From: Porphyromonadaceae bacterium
GTDB lineage: Bacteria > Bacteroidota > Bacteroidia > Bacteroidales > UBA11471
Assembly (NCBI GenBank): GCA_021199145.1
Contig: JAJQIP010000157.1
Location: 1-6,627, forward strand
Reading direction: 5' to 3'
Length of the DNA: 6,627 bases
Under the pieces are notes generated by a model. The model did no database searches. It was given only the letters and a program-made list of their open reading frames with translations, and was not told the DNA's origin. The position numbers were made by a program, and so were the translations under genes. Positions 1 to 6,627 of the stretch are shown here, one piece after another (position 1 is the stretch's first letter; each line of letters begins with the position of its first letter).

Positions 1-100
1 CGATATTTTTATCGAGAGCTAGGGTCTTCGGATTTTCGTCCGACATACAGGGGAGTTACAGGAAAAGACCGACGAGGAGAATAAGATAACTTTGTCGCAT
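1..100 (-). CDS. Start of a secreted-protein gene, partial and possibly broken (LolA-like candidate)
   Basis: On the minus strand an ATG at 100-98 lies 11 bases after the ftsK stop. It opens with MRQSYLILLVGLFL, a short basic start followed by a hydrophobic core, like a signal peptide. A TAA at 58-56 then stops the frame. The same frame is open beyond it to the window edge and reads LPCMSDENPKTLALDKNI, which would continue a signal peptide naturally if the stop were a Leu or similar codon. The other two minus frames both close before the edge. An alternative is that the gene begins at the ATG at 46-44 and encodes a protein without a signal peptide. From memory, a periplasmic outer-membrane lipoprotein carrier (LolA) gene often follows ftsK in Bacteroidales, so LolA is an inference from position and signal peptide only. 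No Shine-Dalgarno sequence is visible. Confidence 0.35.
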
Positions 101-111
101 GTTCAGGGAAA

Positions 112-2574
112 TCAGCTATTGAGATTATCGAGGATTTGATTGAGTTGAATTTCATCCATGACCAGCACCTGGCGGGCTTTGCTCCCTTCGAACGGTCCAA
201 CAATTCCTGCGGCCTCCAGTTGGTCCATCAAGCGTCCCGCCCGGTTGTAGCCAATGGAGAATTTCCGTTGTATCAAGGAGGTTGAACCCTGTTGGTTGGC
301 CACAATCAGCCGTGCGGCCTCTTCGAAGTATTCATCCCTGTCCTTGAGGTCTACCGGATTGTTATTGCTGTTTTCCGAGACATATTCCGGCAAAATATAG
401 GCGGTGGGATAGGCCTGTTGTTGACTGATGTATTGACAGATTCTTTCCACTTCGGGCGTGTCGATGAAGGCGCATTGTACCCGTGTCAATCCGCTGTTGC
501 ACGAAATCAGCATATCCCCTTTACCGATAAGTTGGTTGGCCCCCGGTGTATCGAGAATCGTACGGGAGTCAATCATCGAAGCCACTTTAAAGGCAATCCG
601 GGCCGGGAAGTTGGCCTTGATACTCCCTGTAATGATATTGGTTGACGGTCGTTGGGTGGCGATAATCATGTGTATACCTACGGCCCGAGCCAGTTGGGCG
701 ATACGGGCGATGGGCAGTTCCACCTCTTTGCCGGCCGTCATGATTAAGTCACCGAACTCATCAATGATAACCACGATATAGGGCATATAGCGGTGTCCTT
801 TCTGGGGGTTGAGCTGGCGGGCGACAAATTTGGCGTTGTACTCCTTGATATTCCGCATTTTGGCCGCTTGCAACAGTTTGTACCGGTTATCCATTTCGAT
901 ACATACCGAATTGAGCGTCTGTACGACTTTGTCCACATCGGTGATGATGGCATCTTCACTGTCGGGGAGTTTGGCCAGGAAATGCCGCTCAATGACACTG
1001 TAAATGCTGAATTCGACCTTTTTAGGGTCCACCATGACAAATTTCAACTGCGACGGATGCTTTTTGTACAAAAGGGAGGTGATGATGGCGTTCAGACCTA
1101 CCGATTTACCTTGTCCCGTCGCTCCGGCAACCAGTATGTGCGGCATTTTACAGAGGTCCACCATGTATATCTCGTTGGTGATGGTCTTTCCCAAGGCCAA
1201 CGGCAGGTCGTAGGTGCATTCTTGGAATTTGCGGGAGGCGATGACCGAATGCATCGACACGTTTTGCGGATTCTTATTGGGGACTTCAATCCCTACCGTT
1301 CCTTTTCCCGGGATAGGAGCGATAATACGGATGCCGAGGGCGGAGAGACTCAAGGCGATATCGTCTTCAAGGTTTTTGATTTTAGCTATCCTGACCCCCG
1401 CTTCCGGAATGATTTCGTAGAGCGTAACCGTCGGGCCTACCGTCGCCTGAATGGAACTGATACGGATACCGTAGTTTTCGAGGGTATTGATAATGAGCTG
1501 TTTGTTGGCCTCTTGTTCTTCGATATCCACCGAATTGTTATTGGGCACATCCTGCTTTAACAAATCGAATGTCGGTGCCTTATATTGGGAGAGGTCGAGG
1601 GTCGGGTCATACTCATCCAACTCGTTCTCGCTTTTAGCCGCATCTTCCTCCACCCCTGTATTTATGGTGAATTCAGGGTCTTGTTTCTCCTCCTCTTGTT
1701 CTGGAGAAAGCGGAAAATCTTCGGTGGATTGGCCTTCTTGAGTAGGTTCGTCAAGTTGGTCCAGAGGAGTTGTCACCGGCGTATCAGACATAGGGGTATC
1801 TCCCCCTTCTCCTTCAGGATGACTATTTCCCGCCTCTTGGTCTTGTCCGACTGTACTCTCTGCCTGTTCGTCCGTCTTTATTTCGCTCTCCTCTTCAGGT
1901 AGAGGTTTCGGTGTTTTTTTCTTCCAATGGATAAAGTCCATCCGGAACAGATGGCGTAGTACCGCTATAGTACGACGGCTTGCGATAATAAGCAATAACA
2001 GTATACCCGACAAGATGATGAGCAGCGTCCCCGGCCAACCGATACGGGCTTCTAACCATAGGGTGGCGTAATAGCCGTGATATCCCCCTAAAAAGAGGTA
2101 GGAACCTTCGTAGATATGTTTGAAGAAGAAGCCGAAAAAGAGGGAGAAGAGAATAATCATGCCACAGGTATAGGCCAAAGAGCGGCTGATTGACATGGTG
2201 AGAACCCGCATCAGTCTAAGCCCCAGACGAGCCAGGAAAAGCGGAATGAGGAAGGCGGGAATACCCATCCACTTGTTGATGAAAAAGTTGGCATAGACGG
2301 CTCCCTGCGAACCGGCCCAATTCTGTATGCCGTTATTGATGCTCCCTAACGTCTGATGAGCCTGGTAATCGATGACGCTTTGGTCGGCCGCACCGTTGAA
2401 GAAAAAGGAGATGAAAGATACGGTCAGGTATATGGCAAAAAAGAGTAGTATAAGTCCAAAGACAAAGAGCGTCCGTTCGTCCCGGAGAAAACGCAGGAAT
2501 TTTTTCCTTGACGATTCCTTAGCCGGAGTAGCTGTATTGGGAGTCGTTGCCTTTTCGCTTTTCTTTGTGGGCAT
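112..2574 (-). CDS. ftsK: DNA translocase FtsK (FtsK/SpoIIIE family)
   Basis: An 820-residue septal DNA pump that moves chromosome ends to the division site and, in the known family, activates XerCD recombination at dif. The N-terminus has about four membrane segments (roughly residues 34-59, 93-119, 133-151 and 181-199), then a Glu/Asp/Gln-rich linker (about 225-345). The alpha domain (about 350-440) precedes the RecA-like motor. The motor has Walker A GATGQGKS at 484-491, Walker B VVIIDEFGDL at 601-610 (D605, E606), the ATQRPS segment at 639-644 and GKGDML near 685-689. The C-terminal winged-helix gamma domain (about 745-815) contains IQRKFSIGYNRAGR. N777, R781 and acidic D784 fall where E. 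coli FtsK reads KOPS DNA. All key residues are present and the length is usual for Bacteroidota, so it should be functional. The ATG at 2574 sits about 20 bases behind a good -7 box and has no Shine-Dalgarno sequence. The gene is likely transcribed from its own promoter and possibly with the gene to its left. Confidence 0.97.
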   Translation of the reverse strand: MPTKKSEKATTPNTATPAKESSRKKFLRFLRDERTLFVFGLILLFFAIYLTVSFISFFFNGAADQSVIDYQAHQTLGSINNGIQNWAGSQGAVYANFFINKWMGIPAFLIPLFLARLGLRLMRVLTMSISRSLAYTCGMIILFSLFFGFFFKHIYEGSYLFLGGYHGYYATLWLEARIGWPGTLLIILSGILLLLIIASRRTIAVLRHLFRMDFIHWKKKTPKPLPEEESEIKTDEQAESTVGQDQEAGNSHPEGEGGDTPMSDTPVTTPLDQLDEPTQEGQSTEDFPLSPEQEEEKQDPEFTINTGVEEDAAKSENELDEYDPTLDLSQYKAPTFDLLKQDVPNNNSVDIEEQEANKQLIINTLENYGIRISSIQATVGPTVTLYEIIPEAGVRIAKIKNLEDDIALSLSALGIRIIAPIPGKGTVGIEVPNKNPQNVSMHSVIASRKFQECTYDLPLALGKTITNEIYMVDLCKMPHILVAGATGQGKSVGLNAIITSLLYKKHPSQLKFVMVDPKKVEFSIYSVIERHFLAKLPDSEDAIITDVDKVVQTLNSVCIEMDNRYKLLQAAKMRNIKEYNAKFVARQLNPQKGHRYMPYIVVIIDEFGDLIMTAGKEVELPIARIAQLARAVGIHMIIATQRPSTNIITGSIKANFPARIAFKVASMIDSRTILDTPGANQLIGKGDMLISCNSGLTRVQCAFIDTPEVERICQYISQQQAYPTAYILPEYVSENSNNNPVDLKDRDEYFEEAARLIVANQQGSTSLIQRKFSIGYNRAGRLMDQLEAAGIVGPFEGSKARQVLVMDEIQLNQILDNLNS

Positions 2575-2600
2575 AGATTTTTATCGATTAATACTTCTTG

Positions 2601-2608
2601 CAAATATA
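2601..2608 (-). promoter_or_regulatory. Candidate -7 promoter box of ftsK
   Basis: Read on the minus strand this is TATATTTG, an exact match to the Bacteroidota -7 consensus TAnnTTTG. It lies 26 bases before the ftsK ATG, so a start about seven bases downstream would leave a leader of roughly 20 bases. No convincing TTTG element is seen at the expected -33 distance; the nearest T-rich candidate is TTTA about 15 bases upstream. The placement between the trkH terminator and ftsK supports it. Confidence 0.5.
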
Positions 2609-2640
2609 ATCATTTTCAGATGATAAATGCGGTTTTATCG

Positions 2641-2685
2641 GAAAAATTATTCCTCTTCTCAGAAGTATGGCCCTTCCCTGAAGAG
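2641..2685 (-). terminator. Candidate intrinsic terminator of the trkA-trkH operon
   Basis: On the minus strand, 14 bases after the trkH TAG, CTCTTC pairs with GAAGAG to give a six-base outer stem. A two-by-two internal mismatch follows, then a five-base inner stem (GGAAG with CTTCT, including one G-T pair) around a seven-base loop. The hairpin covers 2685-2653, and a T-rich run (AATTTTT) follows within about five bases at 2648-2642. The shape fits a Rho-independent terminator, but the stem is imperfect and modest in GC. The plus-strand side lacks a T run, so it should act on trk transcripts only. Confidence 0.5.
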
Positions 2686-2699
2686 AGAAAATGCGCACC

Positions 2700-4163
2700 C
2701 TACTTTTTCCAGAAATAGGAGGTGAAAAGAATAAGTACGGTGAAAATTTCGAGACGGCCCGCCAGCATGGTAAAGGTCAGTATCCATTTGCCCGCCGTGG
2801 GAATCAGTGCGAATGAATATACGGCCCTTCCCAATCCAGGCCCTGCATTTCCTATACAGGAGATGGAGCAACCGAAGGCCTCGCCCAGAGTCAGTCCCAT
2901 GGCGGATAACGCCAACGTACTGACAATGGCGACCAAAGCGTAAATGAAGAGGAACGCCAATATTTTGGAGACCACTTCATGAGAAACGGCCTGTTGGTTC
3001 ATCCGTACAGGCACAACGGCGTTGGGATGGATTTGCCGGTAAAATTCGTTGAGCGAATTCTTGAGGAGAATCACGATGCGGATTACTTTGGCTCCACCAC
3101 TGGTCGATGCGGCGCATCCTCCGCAAAACATCAGCAGGCAAAGAAGGATGCAGAAGAAGGGTCCCCATTGGGTGAAATCGGCGGTAAGAAATCCCGTCGA
3201 TGTAAGGATGGAGGAGGCTTGGAACAGCGAAGTCCGTATGGTCCCCTCTATGCCCATTGTCTCGTATTTTCCGGACAGGAACAGGCCGATGGCCATCAGC
3301 AGGGTAAATACGATAGCGATAATCAAATACCACTTTAACTCTTCGTTCCTGAAAATCCTTTTTATCTCTCCTCGAAGGCCTCTGTAAACAAGCGCATAAT
3401 TTATACCGGAAATCAGCATGAAGACGATGACGATATACTGCGTATAGGCCGAATCCCAATAGACAAGGCCGGCATTTTTCGTTGAGAATCCCCCTGTCGA
3501 GGCTGTCGTGAGGGCGTGGCATACGGCATCGAATCCGTTCATCGGACCCAGGCAGAGAAGCAGGGTCAGAACGGTGGTGATACACAGATAGGTTATCCAC
3601 AATCGTTTGGCAGTCTGCCCGATGCGGGGTTTGAGTTTGTCGTGAGAGATACCGCTCGTCTCGGCGTTGAAAAGAACCATGCTTCCCCCGCTGTTTATCA
3701 AAGGGAGTATGGCCAAGGTAAAGAGGATGATTCCCAATCCGCCCAACCATTGTGTGAAACTGCGCCAGAAGAGAACCCCGTGTGGAAGTTGCTCGATATC
3801 TTTTATGACACTTGCCCCCGTGCCGGTTATGCCCGACATAGATTCAAAGAGGGCATCGGTCACGTTGTCGACCGCTCCCGACAGGAGATAGGGCAACGTG
3901 CTTAAAACAGCGAAAAAGAACCAGCAGAAAGTCACTACCAAGAGGCCGTCCCGCTTCTCCAAAGGTTTGCGCTCCGGATTGGTATATTGAAAGAAAAAGA
4001 TGGCACCTACTACCGCAGTAATCCCGGCCGACAAGAGGAACGCCAAGGCATCGTGCTCCCCATAGCCCAAGGCTATTCCCATGGGAATGAGCATGGAAAC
4101 CGCCTCAATCCACAGCAATGCGCCTATGATTTTGAGGACAATACGGAAGTTGATTTCTGCCAT
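2700..4163 (-). CDS. trkH: Trk potassium uptake protein TrkH (pore subunit)
   Basis: A 487-residue inner-membrane protein of the TrkH/KtrB superfamily that forms the K+ pathway and works with the cytoplasmic TrkA ring. The chain is hydrophobic throughout, with the four membrane-pore-membrane repeats of the family. The four filter segments are visible: TGTGAS at 113-118, STGGFST at 222-228, TSTGF at 321-325 and GNAGPG at 438-443. The glycine-rich stretch STSGGAK at 353-359 with R362 matches the intramembrane gating loop in the third repeat. The C-terminal LAGRLEIFTV (467-476) with its Arg and Glu is also typical. The length is usual and no part is missing. The ATG lies three bases after the trkA stop (TAA ATC ATG), so the pair is a tight operon and probably translationally coupled. 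No separate Shine-Dalgarno sequence is seen. KtrB is the alternative family name; the two-domain TrkA partner favours TrkH. Confidence 0.96.
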   Translation of the reverse strand: MAEINFRIVLKIIGALLWIEAVSMLIPMGIALGYGEHDALAFLLSAGITAVVGAIFFFQYTNPERKPLEKRDGLLVVTFCWFFFAVLSTLPYLLSGAVDNVTDALFESMSGITGTGASVIKDIEQLPHGVLFWRSFTQWLGGLGIILFTLAILPLINSGGSMVLFNAETSGISHDKLKPRIGQTAKRLWITYLCITTVLTLLLCLGPMNGFDAVCHALTTASTGGFSTKNAGLVYWDSAYTQYIVIVFMLISGINYALVYRGLRGEIKRIFRNEELKWYLIIAIVFTLLMAIGLFLSGKYETMGIEGTIRTSLFQASSILTSTGFLTADFTQWGPFFCILLCLLMFCGGCAASTSGGAKVIRIVILLKNSLNEFYRQIHPNAVVPVRMNQQAVSHEVVSKILAFLFIYALVAIVSTLALSAMGLTLGEAFGCSISCIGNAGPGLGRAVYSFALIPTAGKWILTFTMLAGRLEIFTVLILFTSYFWKK

Positions 4164-4166
4164 GAT

Positions 4167-5501
4167 TTATCCGAACAGTTTGCCTAATTTATGGATGGCG
4201 GTATCCATACAGAATACCATGACCCGATCGTTGGCTTGTATCTGTGTATTTCCGTTGATAATCATCGCTTTCCCGTCCCGGATGAGACCACCTAACGTGA
4301 TATCCCGAGGAAGGTTGAGGTCTTTGACCGGCTTTTGTGTTATGGGAGCGTCCTCCTTTACAACCAGTTCGGCCACTTCGGCATCGGACATGGCGAGGCA
4401 TTTGGCATTGGAGGAGTCCTCATCGAGGAGGAGTTGGAAAATGTGGCTGGCCGCCAGAAGTTTTTTATTGATGACAGAGCCGATGTCGAGACCTTCGGCG
4501 GTTGGGATAAACGACAGGTTTTCCACTCGGGCCACCGTCTTTACAACGCCGAAACGCTTGGCCGACAGGCAGGCGAGGATGTTCGTCTCGGTAGTTTCGG
4601 TCAACGCCACAAAAGCGTCGGTATCTTTTATACCTTCGTCTTTGAGCAGGTCTATATCCCGTCCGTCCCCGTTAATGATAACCACTTCCGGTATCTCATT
4701 GGCCAGTGCATAACATTTGTCCTTATTCGATTCAATGATTTTCATGTGCATCGAGTCGGGCAATATCTTGGCCAGTCGTACGGCCGTATGGCTTCCGCCC
4801 ACAACGATAATGTTGTGAACGTCGATTTTCTTTTTCCCCGTGAGTTGTTGGATGTCGTACACATGTTCCGGAGTGGTTATGAAGTATACGATATCCCCCG
4901 CCTGGACCATATCCGAACCACGAGGTATGATGGTCTTGTCCCTTCTTTTGATGGCCGCTATATGGTACAGCAGGTGCGTTTTGTTCAGTTCCGAGAGGGG
5001 TTGGTCCAGGATGCTGGCGTTTTCCCGTATTTTGGCCCCGATAAGGATAAGTTCGCCGTTACAGAGTTCAAACCAGTTGCGTGCCCAGTTGTGTTTCAGT
5101 GTCGTAACGATTTCCTGGGCGGCAAGCATCTCCGGATAAATCAGTTCGTCCACCCCCGATTCCTTGAAATAGCTTTTATTTTCAGGGGAGATATATTCGT
5201 AATTGTTTATTCTGGCGACAGTCTTATGCGAACCCAATTTCTTGGCGAACTGACAAGCTACGATATTGCGGGATTCAAATGGTGTGACAGCGATGAAAAG
5301 GTCGGTCTTTTCAGCCCCCGCTTGTTTCAGTATATCAAAAGAGGTGGGAGAGCCGGTGATAGTCATCAAATTGTAGTTGGAGTCGAGCCAGTGCAGCTTT
5401 TCCTCGTTGGTGTCGACCAGCACGATATCGAGATTCTCTTTTGACAACAGCTTGGCCAAATGTGTGCCAACTTCCCCTGCTCCTGCAATAATGATTTTCA
5501 T
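4167..5501 (-). CDS. trkA: Trk system potassium uptake protein TrkA (nucleotide-binding gating subunit)
   Basis: A 444-residue soluble protein that forms a ring under TrkH and controls K+ flow in response to bound nucleotides. It is a full tandem TrkA with two RCK units. The first RCK_N domain (about 1-125) has the Rossmann motif GAGEVG at 7-12 and an acidic D30 at the end of strand two. An RCK_C domain follows at about 140-222. The second RCK_N domain (about 229-350) has IIVVGGSHTA at 231-240 and E257, and the last RCK_C domain runs from about 376 to 444. The second glycine motif is degenerate: family members such as E. coli TrkA have GGGNIG, while here it reads GGSHTA. The second site may therefore bind nucleotide differently or not at all. 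The start at 5501 is supported by an AAAGGAG sequence eight bases upstream and by the Rossmann fold beginning at residue 2. It is the first gene of the trkA-trkH operon and diverges from the alcohol dehydrogenase gene. Confidence 0.96.
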   Translation of the reverse strand: MKIIIAGAGEVGTHLAKLLSKENLDIVLVDTNEEKLHWLDSNYNLMTITGSPTSFDILKQAGAEKTDLFIAVTPFESRNIVACQFAKKLGSHKTVARINNYEYISPENKSYFKESGVDELIYPEMLAAQEIVTTLKHNWARNWFELCNGELILIGAKIRENASILDQPLSELNKTHLLYHIAAIKRRDKTIIPRGSDMVQAGDIVYFITTPEHVYDIQQLTGKKKIDVHNIIVVGGSHTAVRLAKILPDSMHMKIIESNKDKCYALANEIPEVVIINGDGRDIDLLKDEGIKDTDAFVALTETTETNILACLSAKRFGVVKTVARVENLSFIPTAEGLDIGSVINKKLLAASHIFQLLLDEDSSNAKCLAMSDAEVAELVVKEDAPITQKPVKDLNLPRDITLGGLIRDGKAMIINGNTQIQANDRVMVFCMDTAIHKLGKLFG

Positions 5502-5509
5502 AACAAAAT

Positions 5510-5516
5510 CTCCTTT
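5510..5516 (-). promoter_or_regulatory. Strong Shine-Dalgarno sequence of trkA
   Basis: On the minus strand AAAGGAG is followed by eight bases and the trkA ATG at 5501. This is a near-ideal ribosome binding site and fixes the trkA start. It stands out because ftsK, trkH and the alcohol dehydrogenase have nothing comparable, as is usual in Bacteroidota. Confidence 0.75.
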
Positions 5517-5644
5517 CTAAAAAGAGCATTTTTTGACGTTGTGAAGGTAGAACAAAATTTCCGGATTTTCCACTTTGAAACACTATTAACTTTTGTATTA
5601 AATTTTTTTAAAAGAGCGACTCAAGTTTTCTTCCGAGAAGAGAG

Positions 5645-5715
5645 AACGTTATCACTTGTTAAAGAAAAATCATGGGCAGAATAATTCTCTATATTTGTCC
5701 AAAAAGATAACCGTT
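5645..5715. repeat. Interrupted inverted repeat flanking the alcohol dehydrogenase promoter
   Basis: AACGTTATC at 5645-5653 is answered by GATAACCGTT at 5706-5715, its reverse complement with one extra C. The 52 bases between the arms contain the -7 box. The right arm would lie in the short 5' leader just before the ATG at 5722. Such paired sites can be operators for a dimeric regulator, but arms this short can also arise by chance. Confidence 0.3.
5690..5697 (+). promoter_or_regulatory. Candidate -7 promoter box of the alcohol dehydrogenase gene
   Basis: TATATTTG matches the Bacteroidota -7 consensus TAnnTTTG exactly and ends 24 bases before the ATG at 5722. Transcription would begin near 5704 with a leader of under 20 bases. 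The -33 position, around 5667-5671, shows no good TTTG. The same octamer serves as the ftsK box at 2608-2601. Confidence 0.55.
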
Positions 5716-5721
5716 TTTACT

Positions 5722-6627
5722 ATGAAGAATTTTACTTTCCATAGCCCTACCGAATTTGTTTTCGGAAGGGAGACCGAAAAAGGGGTAGGCCTTTTGTGTC
5801 GGAAATACGGAGCCACCCGGGTATTGATTGTCTATGGAGGCGGGTCCGTCGTGCGTAGCGGCTTGCTGTCGCGCGTCGAACTGTCGTTGCTCGAAGCGGA
5901 TATTCCTTATTTATTAATGGGCGGAATTCAGCCCAATCCCGTCGATACGGAGGTGTATAAAGGCATCGAACTGGTCCGAAAGGAGGGGGTGGATATGCTC
6001 TTGCCCGTCGGAGGCGGTTCGGTTATCGACACGGCGAAAGCCATTGCCGCCGGAGTCCCTTATGACGGAGACTTCTGGGACTTCTTTGAAGGAAAGAGCG
6101 TGGTGAAGAAGGCTTTGAAAGTGGGAGTCGTATTGACCATCCCCGCTGCCGGGAGCGAAGGGTCAGGAAACAGTGTCATCACGAAGCTCGACGGGTTACG
6201 CAAGTTGAGTCTGCGTACCCCAGAAGCCTTACGACCCATCTTCGCCGTGATGAATCCGGAGGTTACCTATACCTTGCCGCCTTTTCAGACGGCTTGCGGT
6301 ATTGTAGATATGATGGCCCATATCATGGAGCGATATTTCACCAACACACCGGGTTGTGAAATTACCGACCGGATGTGTGAAGGTGCTTTGTTGGCCATTA
6401 TCGACCAGGCCACCGTTGTCCTGCAGAACCCGACAGACTATGAAGCCCGTGCCAATATCATGTGGAGCGGGACCATTGCCCATAACGGCATTTGTGGCGT
6501 GGGACGGGAAGAGGATTGGGCGACCCACTTTATGGAACATGAGATAAGTGCCCTGTATGGCGTATCGCATGGAGCGGGGTTGGCCGTCGTTTTTCCTGCC
6601 TGGCGCACTTTCATGGCGGAGCATCAT
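5722..6627 (+). CDS. Iron-containing alcohol dehydrogenase, YqhD/butanol dehydrogenase type (3' end outside window)
   Basis: The frame is open from the ATG at 5722 to the window edge and gives 302 residues. The family usually has about 385-390, so some 85 C-terminal residues are missing only because the window ends. In this family the enzyme reduces aldehydes to alcohols, generally with NADPH, in the cytoplasm. The N-terminal nucleotide-binding part has YGGGSVVRSG at 38-47 and GGGSVIDTAK at 97-106, then the TIPAAGSEGSG segment at 139-149. The metal ligands are present as D196 and H200 (VDMMAH), H269 (WATHF) and H283 (GVSHG). Their spacing equals that of E. coli YqhD (D194, H198, H267, H281, from memory). 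One departure is MNP at 177-179, where relatives have an Asp before the Pro. The start is supported by the family-typical opening FTFHSPTEFVFG and the promoter box just upstream; there is no Shine-Dalgarno sequence. The physiological substrate cannot be told from the sequence. Confidence 0.93.
   Translation, partial: MKNFTFHSPTEFVFGRETEKGVGLLCRKYGATRVLIVYGGGSVVRSGLLSRVELSLLEADIPYLLMGGIQPNPVDTEVYKGIELVRKEGVDMLLPVGGGSVIDTAKAIAAGVPYDGDFWDFFEGKSVVKKALKVGVVLTIPAAGSEGSGNSVITKLDGLRKLSLRTPEALRPIFAVMNPEVTYTLPPFQTACGIVDMMAHIMERYFTNTPGCEITDRMCEGALLAIIDQATVVLQNPTDYEARANIMWSGTIAHNGICGVGREEDWATHFMEHEISALYGVSHGAGLAVVFPAWRTFMAEHH

Larger units (their letters stand above)
5502..5721. other. Divergent AT-rich intergenic region between trkA and the alcohol dehydrogenase gene
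   Basis: This 220-base spacer must contain the promoters of both divergent transcripts. The plus-strand promoter box is clear at 5690-5697. For trkA the best minus-strand match is AAATTTTG at 5560-5553, which lacks the leading TA and has no well-spaced -33 element, so I do not call it. The middle (5591-5613) is a run of A and T bases. No open reading frame, RNA gene or strong hairpin is seen. Confidence 0.6.

Noticed and set aside
1..14. Small perfect inverted repeat CGATA-TTTT-TATCG
   Set aside because: The stem is only five AT-rich pairs and lies inside the presumed coding frame of the left-edge gene, so it is most likely chance.
9..203. Minus-strand 64-codon frame overlapping the end of ftsK
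   Set aside because: It is out of frame with ftsK, has no recognisable content, and ends before the window edge. The neighbouring frame with the signal-peptide start is more plausible.
793..1560. Plus-strand open frame of 255 codons opposite ftsK
   Set aside because: It is antisense to the conserved motor domain of ftsK and its openness follows from codon use on the other strand. It has no independent start signal.
2577..2587. Eleven-base sequence ATTTTTATCGA shared with positions 5-15
   Set aside because: A few such matches are expected by chance in a window of this size, and the two copies have no common context beyond being AT-rich.
2977..3750. Minus-strand open frame of 257 codons inside trkH
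   Set aside because: It is a shifted frame of trkH on the same strand, rich in Arg, His and Pro, while the trkH frame carries all four filter motifs without interruption.
4335..5444. Long plus-strand open frame of 369 codons opposite trkA
   Set aside because: It lies wholly antisense to a clearly recognised trkA, has no promoter or ribosome site, and its translation resembles no family and is rich in the odd composition typical of antisense shadow frames.
5520..5617. Direct repeat AAAAGAGC at 5520-5527 and 5610-5617
   Set aside because: Eight-base repeats in a 220-base AT-rich spacer are unremarkable, and the spacing has no obvious relation to a promoter.

Overview
The window looks like an ordinary housekeeping stretch of a Bacteroidota (probably Bacteroidales) chromosome with a GC content near half. 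The assignment rests on two promoter elements matching the Bacteroidota -7 consensus TAnnTTTG, the near absence of Shine-Dalgarno sequences, and the FtsK Walker A variant GATGQGKS that I associate with this phylum. I cannot name the genus.

The minus strand carries most of the content. From right to left it reads trkA (5501-4167), then trkH (4163-2700) only three bases later, then a candidate intrinsic terminator (2685-2641). A new promoter follows, then ftsK (2574-112). At the left edge, 11 bases beyond the ftsK stop, begins what looks like the signal-peptide start of a further gene (100 to the edge). Its frame is interrupted by a TAA after 14 codons. By position it may be a LolA-type lipoprotein carrier, but only about 100 bases are visible.

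The plus strand holds one gene, an iron-containing alcohol dehydrogenase of the YqhD/butanol dehydrogenase group. It starts at 5722 and runs off the right edge. It is divergent from trkA across a 220-base AT-rich spacer.

Functionally there are three units. TrkA and TrkH form the gating ring and membrane pore of one potassium uptake system. FtsK is the DNA translocase of the division septum. The dehydrogenase probably reduces aldehydes with NADPH. I see no mobile element, CRISPR array, RNA gene, phage gene or obviously new system. The points most worth a second look are the interrupted reading frame at the left edge, the altered second nucleotide-binding motif of TrkA, and an inverted repeat bracketing the dehydrogenase promoter.
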